The notes under the pieces are model-generated. The model was not told the DNA's origin and ran no database searches. It worked only from the letters and a program-made list of their open reading frames with translations. The translations under genes and the position numbers were made by a program. From the NCBI RefSeq assembly GCF_040807025.1, contig NC_090954.1, positions 21,890,501 to 21,954,500 on the forward strand: 64,000 nucleotides of DNA, written 5' to 3'. Every line of letters starts with the position of its first letter. Within the stretch, counting starts at the first letter, position 1. This document shows, piece by piece, positions 23,130-35,115 of the stretch. Origin of the DNA: Struthio camelus. Lineage: Eukaryota; Chordata; Aves; Struthioniformes; Struthionidae.

Positions 23130-24190
23130 GCAGCGCAGCTTGCGCGGGGCTGGGAGCGGGAGAGGCAGCGCCTTCCCCGCCTCTCGCAGCCGAGCGGTGA
23201 TTGAAACTTGAAAGGCTGCAGCGGCGCTGGAAAACCGGGCGCCGCCGAGATGAAAAGGTGCCCGAGCGCGCCGAGGGGCTGGGCGGGGGGCCGCGCCGGG
23301 GACGGGGACGCGGACGCCCACCGGAGCCGGGCAGAGGGCGCGGGAACCAGCGCCGGGCCGGCGGGAGGGCGCGCGAAGCGGCCGCGGGCATCGGCCGGTC
23401 CGGCTGGGCCTCCGTGGGCAACCGGGGCTGCCGGGTGGGAAAAGGTACCTGAGAAAAGAGCTGGGGGGAAGGAGAAAAAGAAAGGAGAGGGAAAACGGAG
23501 GACGGGCTGGACGCGCGGGAGTGCCAGAAAGGAAGAGGGGAGCGCGGGAGGAGCGCAACGGCTGAGCGGAGCAGGGGAGGGAGAGAGCGGGGATGTGTGC
23601 GAGCGAGCGATAACCGCGGAGAGAGGCGGCAGGAGTGAGGGATGGAGAGAAGGAGGGATGGAGAGAGGAACGGGGAGGGGATGGAGAAGCAGCTGGGAGC
23701 CAGAGATAAAGCAGGAGGAGAAGGGCACCCAGCGCCGAGCGAGGAAAGGTGTCAGGAGAGCGGACGGACGGATGGACGGGGTTGGGGCTGAGCGGAGCGG
23801 GAAGGAGGGAAGAGAGGAGTTGGCAGGGCTGGGCCGGGAGCCCGTCGGCGCGTGCCGGGCACGGGAGCACGCCTGCGCAGGCAGCGGGGCGCACGGGCAA
23901 GCCGAGGGGTGCAAAGGGGGTGAAGGTACCCCCGGGGGCTGGGGGCTGGTGCACAGGCGTGCGAGTCCGGCTGTGCACGCCCAAGGCACGAGGAGGAGCG
24001 CGAGGGGAGGGGAGCGCGTGTGCGCGGCCGGAGTGGGTGCGCAAGGCGGGAAAGCGCGAACGGGGAGCGAGCACAGGCGCTCGGGCACCCTGTGCTGAGG
24101 CACCCTGCGTGCGGGCACCCAGGGGCATGGAGCGGCCAGGCCAAGCCGTGCCAGGGCCTCCGCACGGGCACAGAGCTGCTGGCCCCTCGG
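23130..24190. promoter_or_regulatory. CpG-rich block with long purine-rich + strand
   Basis: CpG dense at 23,150-23,450, then strongly purine-rich (ggaag, gagag, ggagg words) to about 23,860, then CpG-rich again. Such strand asymmetry is seen downstream of CpG-island promoters. No coding exon recognised. Confidence 0.4.
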
Positions 24191-24320
24191 CACAGGGCAA
24201 GCTCCAAGAGGGACCCTCCTCTGCTGCCCCAATTACAGAGGCACCTTAAATGCCCATCCGAAATCCAGCGGGAGCTGGCAGCCGCAGAGAGGGACCTGCT
24301 ACACAATGATAACATCTTCC

Positions 24321-24380
24321 ATGCTATATATAGCACTGCCTTTATATACATATAATCTACATAGATATATATATATATGT
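24321..24380. repeat. AT-rich palindrome and (TA)n run
   Basis: A perfect 12-bp palindrome gctatatatagc (24323-24334) is followed by tatataca and an atatatatatatat run (24365-24378). It is one of the few pure AT stretches in this block. Confidence 0.9.
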
Positions 24381-24594
24381 TTTGTTCTGCTTGAGGAAGG
24401 ATGTCAGGGAGAAAAGGGATACACAGGTAGGGAACGAGTGTGACTGCGGGGTGGTGGTGTGCAAGGCGCGACGGCACGTGCAAGGTGTGCGCGTGCGCGC
24501 AGGGCATGAGCGTGTGCGTGTGGCTGGGTGTGCATGTGTGTTTTTAGCACCTGCGCCCGGTGTGCAGGGAGCGTAGGGCGTGCAGAGGATGAGT

Positions 24595-24692
24595 GCACGT
24601 GCGAGGTGTGATTGCACGTGCAAGGGGTGAGGGCACACGTAAGGTGGGAGACGCGTGCAAGGTGTGAGCGCTTGTGCAAGGTGGATGAGCCG
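24595..24692. repeat. About 20-bp degenerate minisatellite (cacgtgcaaggtgtgag)
   Basis: Four to five head-to-tail copies of a cacgtgcaaggtgtgag-like unit, 18-21 bp each, inside a longer GT/GC-rich tract. Confidence 0.7.
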
Positions 24693-24710
24693 CCTACGTG
24701 CCGGGCACAA

Positions 24711-24729
24711 GTGTGTGTGTGTGTGTGTG
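24711..24729. repeat. (GT)n microsatellite
   Basis: A perfect gt run of 19 bases inside the 24.44-24.82 kb GT/GC tract. Confidence 0.93.
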
Positions 24730-25864
24730 CGCACAGGAGCGTGCGTGCAAGTTGTGAGTGCGTGGGTGGGTTACAAGTGCCTGGGCAAAGCACAAGTGCT
24801 TGCAAAGGAGGGGTGCGTGGCCAGTGGGTACTTGCAGGTAGGGACAACACTGAGAGGCCCCCTGTCCTTCCATCGCACGGTGGCCTGCTGCCCCCCGGGG
24901 ATTTTGGGCCCTGTCCCCAGGGCTGAGCTCTCTGCAAAGCTGCTCGAAAGCCCGAGGCCACCGCAGACCCCCCTCCCCGCAGCACAGCAAGATGCTCGAG
25001 GGGGGCCCGCCCTTGCCTCCCCAAGGAGGGATTAGAGCTCAGACGCAGCAGCTATGCAGCCGCAGCAAAATGCCGGCACCAGGCAATGCTCTCACGGACT
25101 CGGGCACGCACGTGGCGGTGGCCTGGCCAGCACCGGCTCCGGCTGCATCCCCAGACTTCGCTGTGGCGGCTTCACGAGGACCGTGCCCTGACTGTCCTTC
25201 CCCTGCCCAGCCCAGCCTGCTTGCCGGGAGCAGCAGGGTCCTGCGCGCCCCTTGCAGCACCGGCGGACGCACTGAGCCGCGCGGGCAACCAGCCGGACTG
25301 GCCAGGCACCGGGCAGCACCGGCTCCCCCGACAGACAGCAAAGGCCGCGGCCACCTTCGCTCGCTCCGGCGTTGGCCAGCCCTGACCCGTTTCATTCGTG
25401 TGTGCCCGCGGGACAGCGACTTGGGAGGTGACATGGTCCTCGGTGGCATGCAGGTGGACAGCCTGCTCGAAGCAGCCCCTCTTAAAAGGGGACGATGCCA
25501 CTGGCTGGAAGCGGGGGTTCAGGCTGGCGGCCACCAGCAGCTCTGTCCCTCCGTCCCCCCGACGGTGCCCACCCTTTTGTCCTCGCATCAGTGCCACCCA
25601 GCCCTCCCCGGGCCAGGCTGCCACCCCGAAGCCCTCGCCCGACGTCTCTGCTGCTGCATGGGTCTCCCGCGAGCGCCCGCTTTGGGCTCAGGCATGCTGT
25701 GTCCCCTGCTGCGATGGCAATGCCAGGTGGGCACCTCTCTGCTGCAGGAGTGCGGGCACCTACGGGGCGCCTGGGGTGCAAGGGGCCCCTTTCCCGGAGC
25801 AGGCGAAGGGGCATCACGGGCTTCCTTCGGCAAGGAGCCGGGAAGGCGCCGAAGCTGTCAGGGA

Positions 25865-26120
25865 AGGGAGGATTTCTTTATTTTGATGATAATTTCCCCG
25901 GTGTTTGTGGCTGTCAGTTTTCTGCTTAGCAGCTCCCCCTCCCCAGATCTGCTCCGTGTAGTTGACACCACAATTGTTTTCTGAAGCGAACACGCGACTC
26001 TCTTCTTATGTATTCCCTTTCCCGGTGTTTGTATTTGCTTCAAAGTCTCCTCATCAGCCTGTTTGGTGACAAAAACTCATGTCTGGAGATCAGGCTAATG
26101 TGTTGCTTTTCAAAGCCCGG
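25865..26120. promoter_or_regulatory. AT-rich island
   Basis: tttattttgatgataatttc, gacaccacaattgttttctg, atttgcttcaaagtctcc and ggtgacaaaaactcatg. About 250 bp of unique sequence between CpG-rich blocks. Confidence 0.4.
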
Positions 26121-26439
26121 GGGAGGAGGGGGTTGGTAGACACGAATATTCTGCATTACTTACTCCCGGAGCCACCCTGCCTCCCCGGCAGCCCTGCCGT
26201 CCCCGGGTCACCCACCCCTGCGCCCGACTGGCCCCACGCACCGGCCACCGGGATGTTCGGCATCCCACCTTCGCCCTGGAAGGGGCACCCGCGGGAAGCG
26301 GCACCCGCGGGCTGAGGACGGGGTGCCCCCCCCGCAGCTTGGGCCATCTCGGGCACAGCAAGGCAGCAGCCCCGGCTCCCCGTATAGAGCCCACGGGAAA
26401 AATTAGGGGCCGGAACGCTTGCACCCCACCCTGGGGGTG

Positions 26440-27460
26440 CAGAGCGCGCACTCGTGCTCCTGCAGGCAGTGCCACGGTGTCACGGGGCTCGCTGGGGAGC
26501 TGCCAGCGCCCTGCCCTGCACCCCGCCGCTGCCCCATCCCGGCAAGCGCTGCCGTTAGGGCTGCTTGGGGCTGCGGCTGCGCCGGGAGGCGCGGACACCG
26601 GCAGGCGCCAGCCCGAGCCCAGCGACAGCGCTCAGCCCCGGGCGCGGGGACAGCGGCGCGCACCCCGGGCGGGCGCGGGGGGCGCGGGCGGACGGCCGCG
26701 GGGGGGGGGGGGCTGCTGCCCCCGCTGGCGCCGCCGATGGGAGCTGTCCCAGCCCCCCCCCACCTCCCCCTCTCCCCGGGCGCGTGTGCGGTGCCGCGAG
26801 CACGGGCCGTTCTCTAGCTAATTGATCAATTAATTATCTGCGGGCGTTCAGCCGCGGGTTGCTTTCAGAGGAAGGGGCAGGCTAAGGAGCGGATCAGGCG
26901 TCTGCGTCTGCGGGGCAGCGAGCAAGCCGGAGACGGGGCCGAAGGGAGGGAGGGGGACGGGCGCCGCCCGCCCCCGCGGAGCCCAGAGCCGGGCGCCGGC
27001 AGCAGGGCAGCGCCGCGGGCAGGGGGGATGCCGCACGGCGCACATGTCCCCCCCTCCCCTCCCCTCCCCGCTCCTCCACCTTGGCGACCATCCGATGGGC
27101 TGGGGCTCGGGTAGCCCGCAGGCTTGCACGAAAGCACAAGCGCCCGCGGCCGTGCCCGGCCCCCGCAGGTCGCTCGCCCCTCCGGGGGCCGCGCACGCCG
27201 GCCCGGCGCGGGGCCGGGCTGTGAGACAGGACCCCGGCCGGTGCCCGTCCTGCCCGTGCTGGCGAGCGCGCCCCAGGCCTCCCCAGCGAAGGGTGCAGCC
27301 AGCCGGGCGGCGTGGGAGGAGCAGGGCACGCAGACCCCCTTCCTCCGCGCTCCGGGAGCAGCGCATCCCGCGGCGCTGCCTGGCGGTGCTCAGCCCTGAG
27401 GATTGGCCCCGAGGAGCCGGCTGGGGGGGTGGCAGCGATCCCGCCTGGTTTCGGGGCTCG
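26440..27460. promoter_or_regulatory. CpG-island-like block
   Basis: About 1 kb of dense CpG with G10-type runs near 26,700, interrupted at 26,815-26,850 by ctagctaattgatcaatt. No exon recognised. Confidence 0.4.
26815..26872. promoter_or_regulatory. Short AT island inside CpG block
   Basis: gctaattgatcaattaatta: overlapping TAAT cores and the palindrome aattgatcaatt, set in very CpG-rich DNA. Confidence 0.35.
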
Positions 27461-27939
27461 TTAGCACGACGGGCTGTCACTCAGCCTGCAGCCGGCCCCG
27501 GGGGCCCGCCTGGGGCCAGAGCGATCCCCCCCCCAGCTGGCCTCAGCCTCTGTCCTGCTGCATCCCTGGTGCCGCCCCGGAGCTGCCTCCCATCTGCAGT
27601 TGCTGTCAGCTGCACAAATAAAGCCCGGCACCTTCGATGGCGTGGGTAAGGCTGGCAGCCCTGCGTCCCCCCACCCCAGCGAGCTGCCTTCCTTGGCACC
27701 CACGGGCCAGCCCTTGCCCCAGGGTCCACCAAAGCCATGCCGCAGGTGATGAGGAGGGAGCCTGGGCCGAAGGCCCTGCAGTTTCGGGGGTGCACAGGGT
27801 GCCTGCAGGGCTGCAGAGCGCGGGCGGGCAGGGAGAGGGGGGCAGCGCCTGCCCCAGCGCCTGCCTGTCGCCCTGGGACCAGAGCCCAGCAGCTCCTCCT
27901 TCGCTGCTAATCAGCGTCAGGCACCGATCCCCTCCTGCC

Positions 27940-28045
27940 AGCGTGGGATATGACAGTCCGTTAATGACCATCTCGGAGCAGGATGGCTCCGTGCTTAGGG
28001 GAGGGATAATTGTTTGACTTTCTTTACTTTCCCATCCTGCTGTCA
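27940..28045. promoter_or_regulatory. AT-rich island
   Basis: gatatgacagtccgttaatg, gggataattgtttgac, ttctttactttccc. Candidate conserved element next to the CA/CG tract. Confidence 0.35.
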
Positions 28046-28109
28046 CTTGCTCTTTGGAGCCCTGTCAACCACGCAGCATCCTCCAGCCCCCTCCTGTACC
28101 GCAAACAAG

Positions 28110-28640
28110 CGCTGCATGGCTCAGTGCACATGCACCCGCACCTACACGCGCCGGCTCCTGCGAGCCTTTAGCACAGGAGCGCACATACAGGCAGGCACGC
28201 ACGCCGAGTGTGCACACGCACACCCCTCCTCCTGCACGCGTTGAACAGTGACGCACCCGCATGCACGTACACACGTACACACGTCTCATATGCTGCGTGC
28301 ATCTGTGACCGACGCACGCGTACGCGCACGCACACCCTCGTACCGCGTGTGCATTCAGCTCAACGAAACACATCCACATGCCTCATACGCGGTGCTCGTT
28401 CGGCATGCCCATGCACTCATACGCAGACGCATGTATGTTCTGCATCTGCGCCCTGAAAAATAGATGTGCACGCGCACGTGCACCTACACCCATGCACACA
28501 CAGCTGCACGGGTGCACCCTAAGCCCACAATCAACACGGAGACACACAAACACATGCCTGCAGCACTCCTACACACGTGCACACACTCTGAACACCCTCC
28601 ACCTCCATCCTACATACGTTTGCAGACCCAAAGCACAGGC
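28110..28640. repeat. Imperfect CA/CG alternating tract
   Basis: About 530 bp of cacac, acgcacgc and catgcac sequence, in the opposite strand sense to the neighbouring GT tracts. Confidence 0.85.
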
Positions 28641-28879
28641 GTGCCCTTGCCGTCATGCCCTCCACAACGATATCCAGCACCTTGCCCAGGCACACAAGTT
28701 TTGTCCTAGTGTTTCTGTCCACGCTCCCCGCTGGGGACTCTGGCTTGTCCTAGGTGAGCTCCAGCAGCCCCCCGAGCCTGGCCCAGGCGCAGCTTTCCTC
28801 GCCCCACGGAGCTGTGCCCCACAGACCTGCCCAGGGAGGGCCCGTCTGCCCGAAACGGGCACGCTGCACGCACGCAGCC

Positions 28880-28905
28880 TGTGTGTGTGTGTGTGTGTGT
28901 GTGTG
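28880..28905. repeat. (GT)n microsatellite
   Basis: A perfect gt run of about 26 bases following cacgcagcc. Confidence 0.96.
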
Positions 28906-29504
28906 CATACGTGCGTGCCCCGCTGCCTCCACGCAGCCTGGACTGCCGCCTGTGCTATCCCATCCTCTGCACCCCTCCTCATCCTCGCCGGCTGCACTGC
29001 CGCTCCCTCCCGGCACCATCCTGACCCTGCTCACCCCCCACACACCCTTCCTGGGGCTCTCTGCCGCCGCGTCTCTGCCTGCCGTCGCTTCGGAGCCGTT
29101 TTGACAAGCAGCGCTTTAATTTGGAGGCGCTTGTTAGGGAAGGCACAGGCGCAGGCCTGGAGAGGGATGGGGATTTGCAGCGACGTTCCCTTCGGCTCCC
29201 CGGCTCAGGACGAGCCCTGAGACCGGCGTCCCCGGCGGTACCACGAGCGCCGACGCTGGCCGAGGACGTGGCAAACGCTCGCCCGGCGGAGCCGGGTCTG
29301 CCGGGTGCGCGGCGGTCGCGGGCGGCGTGGGCGCCGGCACTGGGGCAGGAGCTGCGGGGAAGGCTTTTTTCGTCTGCCGGGGCCCCGAGGGCAGAAAGCC
29401 GTTCCCTCATTAGCCGGGGACACGATTCCCAGCTCTTTTTCGTCGTCGGCTGTCTGCCTGCAGGCCCGCGCCGCGCGCTTCCTCCTCCCCACTGCGCCCA
29501 CCGC

Positions 29505-29940
29505 TTGCCTCCGCGTAATTAAAGATCCAACGACCTTTGCTGGCTGCCTGAAACGCTGGAACGAATGAATGGTAAGCACCAGATTACAGCCCCACAAATC
29601 CCTTTAATGAGACATTTAGCCAGGGCCAGCGGGGTGCCCAGCTGCCGGGGCGGGCGGGCGCCTGCACCCGGCCCCGGAGGTGACGGCGACTGGGACAGCG
29701 CAGGGGGCCGTGTCCAGCCTGGGCATCACTCGCTGTGCGTTTGAGACGGGGATCTCAGCCAGGCCGGACCAGAGATGCTGGCAAAGTCTTTGTAACGATC
29801 TGTCAGGGACAAACGGAATAAAAAAGGTAGATGGTTTTTGAAATGCAAAGTGTCACGCCTTTCATTTAACTGCAGGCTTTATTCGGGCAATTTTTTGCAA
29901 GGAGTCATCCTTTTGGGGCGTAGCAAAGCATGCAAGAGGG
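29505..29940. promoter_or_regulatory. Pair of AT-rich islands
   Basis: First (29,510-29,625): cgtaattaaagatccaacg, gaacgaatgaatgg, cctttaatgagacattt. Second (29,780-29,935): gtctttgtaacgatctg, ttgaaatgcaaagtg, catttaactgcaggc, ggcaattttttgcaagg. Confidence 0.4.
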
Positions 29941-30339
29941 TGGGAACGGCCTTGCTGCCGGCGCTGAGCAGCTACTCAGGTCCCTCAGAGAAGGGAGACC
30001 AGCACTGACGGATCCCACCTCCCAGGCCTGCTCCCAATCCCAGCCAGGCAGGACGTCCTTGGGGTATCATCCCCCAAACGGCACGGTGCGCCCTGGCAGC
30101 AAGTCCTTGTTGCAGGGAGCACCTCTGGCTCCAGCTTCCCCACCTCTCCCTTTGCACCCAGGTAATTCCTGCAGGAGCAATGCTGCGAGCAAAACCACAA
30201 GGACGCGATGCAGGGAGGAGAGGGCGGCCGGCGCCCGAGCAGGACCTTGGCCGTGCTCCCACGGGGCTCCCACGGGGCTCCCGGGGTCCCCAGCCACCGA
30301 GCTCAGGGACGGGCCCGGCCTCACGCCGACGCTCAGGGG

Positions 30340-30500
30340 TTTATCCCTTCAAGTCATGATGTCGAAACACGGAAAAGCCAAAATGACTGATGGGGCAGTA
30401 CCGACGTAAATCAATAGGTGACATTGCGAACAGTGTCTCGCTCATATTAGTGCCAAATTAAGCTGTTTACTCAAACTTTCCCCATACAACCAGAAGCTGG
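30340..30500. promoter_or_regulatory. AT-rich island
   Basis: tcaagtcatgatgtcgaaac, gacgtaaatcaataggtgac, gtgccaaattaagctg. Unique, moderately AT-rich. Confidence 0.35.
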
Positions 30501-30923
30501 GACCGGCGCAGGGAGTCAAAGATGGATGGCATGTTAAGGGGCCTTGAGGAGTGATTTTTTTCTTGCCATCACAGACAGACTACAAAAAGGACGGCCTTCT
30601 GCTCCCCACCTTCAACTTTGGATGCATCGGATTTGTGGCGAGGGGACGTGAAAAGTAGCTGGGCGGCAGGACCCGATCCAAGCCTGCCAGGGCTCACCCA
30701 GGCATCCTCCCAGCCAGAGCGAGCCTGCTCCAGCCTGGGGACGCCTGACATGGTGGCAAGGGCCGAGGCGGCATGTCTGGGGTCCAGACCAACCAGGAAA
30801 TGGGGAGACACCACAGTCCAGACTCCTTCTCTGACTGCACTGAGCTGACCGGTGTCCCCAGCTTATCTGCATGTCCCAGCATGTCCCATCCCCAGTGACC
30901 CTGGGTGCCCCTGCACTTAGGCA

Positions 30924-31033
30924 TTTATCCCTGACATCCCTGCCCCAAATGTTAATCTCCGGTGTCCCTACCCCAGGTGTTTACCTCTGGCGTCCTTGTC
31001 CCAGGTGTCTATCTCCAGTGCCTGTGGCGAGGC
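30924..31033. repeat. 28-bp minisatellite, about four units
   Basis: Units at 30924-30951, 30952-30979, 30980-31007 and a partial 31008-31033 share the pattern 'tttatctc..gtgtcc' then 'ccccaggtg'. Divergence of a few bases per unit indicates an older array. Confidence 0.8.
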
Positions 31034-31854
31034 ATTAACTGATTCATTGCTCCCGTCTTGCTGGGGGCTCATCATTCTCATCTCCCTCTTCTTCAGCCAC
31101 AGTCACCTCCTGGTGACCGTGTCACGCTCCATGTACCCTGCCCACCTCCCCCAGCCATTCAAGTCCCTCCCTATGACTGTGACACTTCCCACGCTGCCCA
31201 CCAGCTGGGGAATTTTTGACTAAGGAGACATTTCCAGCAAAATCTGAGGGAAGACCAAATTGATCAGTAAATTGAGGCGAAACTTGCCAATAGTTTTGGC
31301 TGAAAAAAAAAAAAGCAGGGAATGCAAAGCAGGGAAGCAGGAATGTATTCTAAACTCCTGCTTTCAGCTTGGGTTTTCCAAGTTGGCCTGCGGCTCTGGT
31401 CAGCAGAGAGAAAACCAAGCGGCCAGGGTGCACAGAGCTGGAGCTGCCCGTGGACCTCATTGGCCTGGGCTCCCGGCATTGAGTGCTCAGTGTCTCACCC
31501 CGGGGGCTGGCTGTGCTGCACAGGGGTGCGCGAGGGGGCTGCCCACTTCCCCAACGCCTCCTCGTCCTCAGCCAGGGCTGGTGGGGAAGAGCTGAGCAGC
31601 CAGTGATACGGGCATGGCGCGATGCTGTGACAGGCATCGTACAGGCTGGTCCCTGCCCCTATCACCCTGTGCCAGAGCTCATGCCTACCCGGGACCCCGG
31701 CATTTGGAAGACGGAGCAACAGTGGGCTTGGCGGGCCGAGGACGGCTGAGCCTGGCGCAGCTGGAGCTCCTGGTCCAGGGCCAGGGAGGCTGCCTCCTTC
31801 CCGGAACCACACAGGCAGAGAGGGCAGCGGGCAGAGGCGGGGGCCAGCAGCAAC

Positions 31855-32190
31855 CACCTCATGCCTTTTAATAAAACATGAATTAGGTGCCAACGCATAT
31901 TAGATTCACTTCCCCGGTGACAGAAAATCAAAGACTTCTCCCATCTTTTCTAGAGGCGCGCTCCTGATTGATCTGGAAGAAGCAGCTCAGTGCGAGGGAA
32001 GGAGTCTATACACACCGAAACAGCTCTTTAATTTCTTAATTTAATATCTGACACGTAAAGATTCTCATTAAGCCAGTCAATGAAGCCTGGAAATACAATT
32101 TTCGTGCAAACTGTCGCTATCATAACTTACACGAAACTTCAGATGGTGCCCTGTAAGCAGTGTGATTAAAACCATTCATCTTCCCTGTCA
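31855..32190. promoter_or_regulatory. Long AT-rich island (one of the two strongest candidate conserved elements)
   Basis: About 335 bp of uninterrupted AT-rich unique sequence: ttaataaaacatgaattagg, cgcatattagattcac, ctcctgattgatctgg, ctctttaatttcttaattta, attctcattaagccag, gtgtgattaaaaccattc. Many TAAT and TGAT cores, no open frame, no repeat. Confidence 0.5.
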
Positions 32191-32554
32191 GTCGCCTGCT
32201 CCCGCACCTCCACGCGGGCTCTCCCACCCGCCGCGGACACAGCACCCGTGCCACGACCGGCTTGGAGCAGCGAGGGGCGCGAGCGTGGGCTCTTCAATGC
32301 CTTCGTGGTGCTCGGCAAGTATCCGCTGCTCGGGAGCCCCACCGCGAGCTGCTGGGCATCCTCCCGGGGCTGGGTGCCCACGCATCTGGAGGCGGCACGA
32401 GGCTCTGAGTATGCAAACAACCCCGAGGGCATGGTCAGGGGCAGGGGCAGCCTGGGAAGGACATGAGATTGGCAGGACCATGCTAGGCAAGGCCTTTTTT
32501 GCAGTTACCCCGAGCAGTGAAATCTCCTGCCAGGGCATGCGCAGGAGGGAGAAC

Positions 32555-32690
32555 TTCCCGAAGACGCTAATTAGGCAAATTAATTCCTATTGAGTCTCAG
32601 CTCTTCTCTGCCTTAGCAAAAAGCTTCTTACTTCAGTGCTGATTAAATCCCAAATATCGAGACAAGGATTAGAGCTGAGAATATTCCTCG
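32555..32690. promoter_or_regulatory. AT-rich island
   Basis: gctaattaggcaaattaatt then gtgctgattaaatccc and caaatatcgagac. Dense homeodomain cores. Confidence 0.4.
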
Positions 32691-32762
32691 GGGGGTTCCT
32701 CCCCACCAGGCAGAGCGGTTCCAGGCCTCGCAGGGCCAGGGCTGCTCCCAGGGAGCGCCCGG

Positions 32763-32805
32763 TTGGGTACTGCACACACGCGTGCACACGCACGCACATC
32801 AAGGA
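32763..32805. repeat. Short CA/CG tract
   Basis: gcacacacgcgtgcacacgc sequence of about 40 bp. Confidence 0.75.
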
Positions 32806-33459
32806 AGGGGCTGGCATGGCCTAAGGGGAGTGAGTCTTGCACAGGCGCACAAGCTGTTGGCGTCCTCAACAGGTTCCTCACCTCGCCAGCACCGTCAGCA
32901 CGGGGCTCATTTCTCCCACATGGGCTGAGGAGGAGGATGGCAAAGCCATGCCGGTGCCGGTGCACACACTTCCCCTGGCTGGCTGCACCTAACGGCCTGG
33001 CACAGGGCGTTCGGATGCTTTGCCGCAGTGAACCCTTACAGAGCCTCGGGTTGCCCCATGAAGCCACCCGTGAAACAGCTGGGCGGGAGTCCCATCATCT
33101 CCAGGGCCTGAGGATGGACTAAATGGCTGTTAGGCTTTTCTGCTTCTCACAGCCCTTCCTCCCCCTGCTCCCTGATCCTCACTCACCCACTGCTGGGCAC
33201 CGCTGAAACCTGTCAGGAATCTGAGAAACCTCCAGAAATTTCTCAGCTGCCAGAAATGCAGTGCTGGAAACAAAGTTCAGGGAAGAAAAGCAGCCCAGGG
33301 AGACTGAAAGCCACCAGGCTCATGGCTGCCGAGCCATTTACCGCGGCCTGGCATCGCTACAGCTGGCACCCCGGACCGTCATCCCATCTGTGTCCTGCCT
33401 GCAGCCACACATCACTCCTGCAGGCACACGGGCACCCCCTTGACTGGGAGCCGAGTAGA

Positions 33460-33512
33460 AGCAGCTTTGACTTATTAAAGACTTTATATTAAAGAGGAGT
33501 TCAAATCCTGGC
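33460..33512. promoter_or_regulatory. Short AT-rich island
   Basis: gacttattaaagactttata then ttaaagagg: two ATTAAAG words 17 bp apart. Confidence 0.25.
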
Positions 33513-35009
33513 TCCCCAACACCATTGCTTTGTGGGAAGTTCAGCAAACTCCGGAGGACCTGTCTCACCCCGGTGAGATTTGTGTTGCATTGCATCCAGC
33601 GGGAGTGGGGCAAAAGTTTCCCTTGCAGCATTTGCCACCTAAATTTCTGCCTTGGCGGTCAGTGTCTGACAGAGGAGTGAAGAACCAGTCACTTCCAGAG
33701 GATCAGAAAAAGGGCCCCCTGGGCATCTCCAGCTGCCTGGCCCCTGCATTCCTGTGCCCATCCCCTGGGTTTCTACACCCAGCCCTGAGCCAAGCCCACG
33801 TGGGCCAGGCATGATTTCAGCAGCACTGCACGGTAATTTCTGCATGGATTGCCATGACATTGCACAGCCCCATTGCACTTTATGGAAAAAATATGTCAAA
33901 CACTCCTCCTCACCTGAACCATGCCAATGCTGGCTGCCCCTGCGTCTTCCCCTCCCACTGGTGAGGGTGGCACCTCCCTGCCTCCAGGACACCCATCCTC
34001 ACTATGTCCCCAGGCCCCTTAGTTGAGGTCCAGTGGCAGATCCTGGGCACTGAAGGGCATATGCGTGAGATGAAGGCTGGGAGAAGCCCTTGGCTCCCTT
34101 GGCCTCTTTGGGCGTTGGGCAAGGCCAGGGATTTCCCAGCTGCATGTGTACATTGGGCATCATGTATGCCCTGTGTACAGTACAGCAGGACCATGACAGG
34201 AGAGTTAGCATCAACCTACAGGCCCAGAACACCTCCTTCCAGCCCTCTCCACCTAGTGCTGCCATGGATGAGATTCCCACTGGAGACACCTTTTGGGGTG
34301 GCACTGCAACCTGCAGCTATGGAGGACGGACTGTGATTGCCCCAGCCGCGTGTGTCGCTTCTGGGAGGGGAGGGCGGCCGGGAGGGCGGCCGGGAAGGCG
34401 TCAGTGGGGTGAATCAGTGCCAGGTTCCCCAGTCGTCGGCGTCACACATCGCTGCCGGAGAGCAGCAGCTCTTGGCAGGGATGCAGGCGTCAATTCCCTC
34501 CATTTAGCTCCCGTCACTGGGGCTGGGACAACGGCTTCATCGCCATGGGCTGTGCCCAGAGACGTCCTCGCAGATGGCCCTAGAAGAAGGGGGACACTTC
34601 CCTTCACCATGCTCTGCCTTAGCACGTGTATCGCACTCTCGCATGCCTACCCCTTCCCCCTGGGTGCCTGGGCTGTGCCTGACAACTACAGTAGCTTGGA
34701 CCTCATCCTCTCGTGGGGACACCAGAAACAAAACCTGCCCTGAACGCCACAGGCACCCATCTCAGTCCAGCCTCACTGACGCCTTGTAGAAAGCATGGGT
34801 GCAGCACCCAGGGCACCCCAAAGGCAAAGAGCCTCGCAGCCCCGGGGGGGGCACCTTGTGGGTGGTCTCCTCTGGAAGGGCTCTGGAGGACACGGCGCTT
34901 TGTGCCTGCTTGCAGAGCAGCTTTCCTTGTCTTTCTTCTGCATGTTATCTCGAGACGTCGGAGCTGCCAGCTCCTGCCAGCGCTCGCACATCCTGACGTT
35001 GGTGCAGCT

Positions 35010-35115
35010 TGAAAGTGCGCGTGGCGTGTTTGATGTCAGGATTACCGGCTGGGTGTATTGTAAATGCTAAAATGAAATAAGAAGATTAGAGAAGAAAAGC
35101 ACTGCTCCGCAGCGT
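35010..35115. promoter_or_regulatory. AT-rich island
   Basis: gtttgatgtcaggattaccg, gtattgtaaatgctaaaatg, gaaataagaagattag. Candidate conserved element. Confidence 0.3.

Larger units (their letters stand above)
24440..24830. repeat. Imperfect GT/GC alternating tract
   Basis: gtgtgcgcgtgcgcgc-type DNA holding the 20-bp minisatellite and a (GT)n run. Confidence 0.8.

Noticed and set aside
23067..24232. Two overlapping 370-codon frames on the - strand
   Set aside because: They are the pyrimidine-rich complement of the purine-skewed block, giving Pro/Ser/Leu-rich low-complexity peptides in two frames at once.
33485..33515. tRNA T-loop-like gttcaaatcc
   Set aside because: Only one base pair of the T stem forms, and there is no cloverleaf around it.
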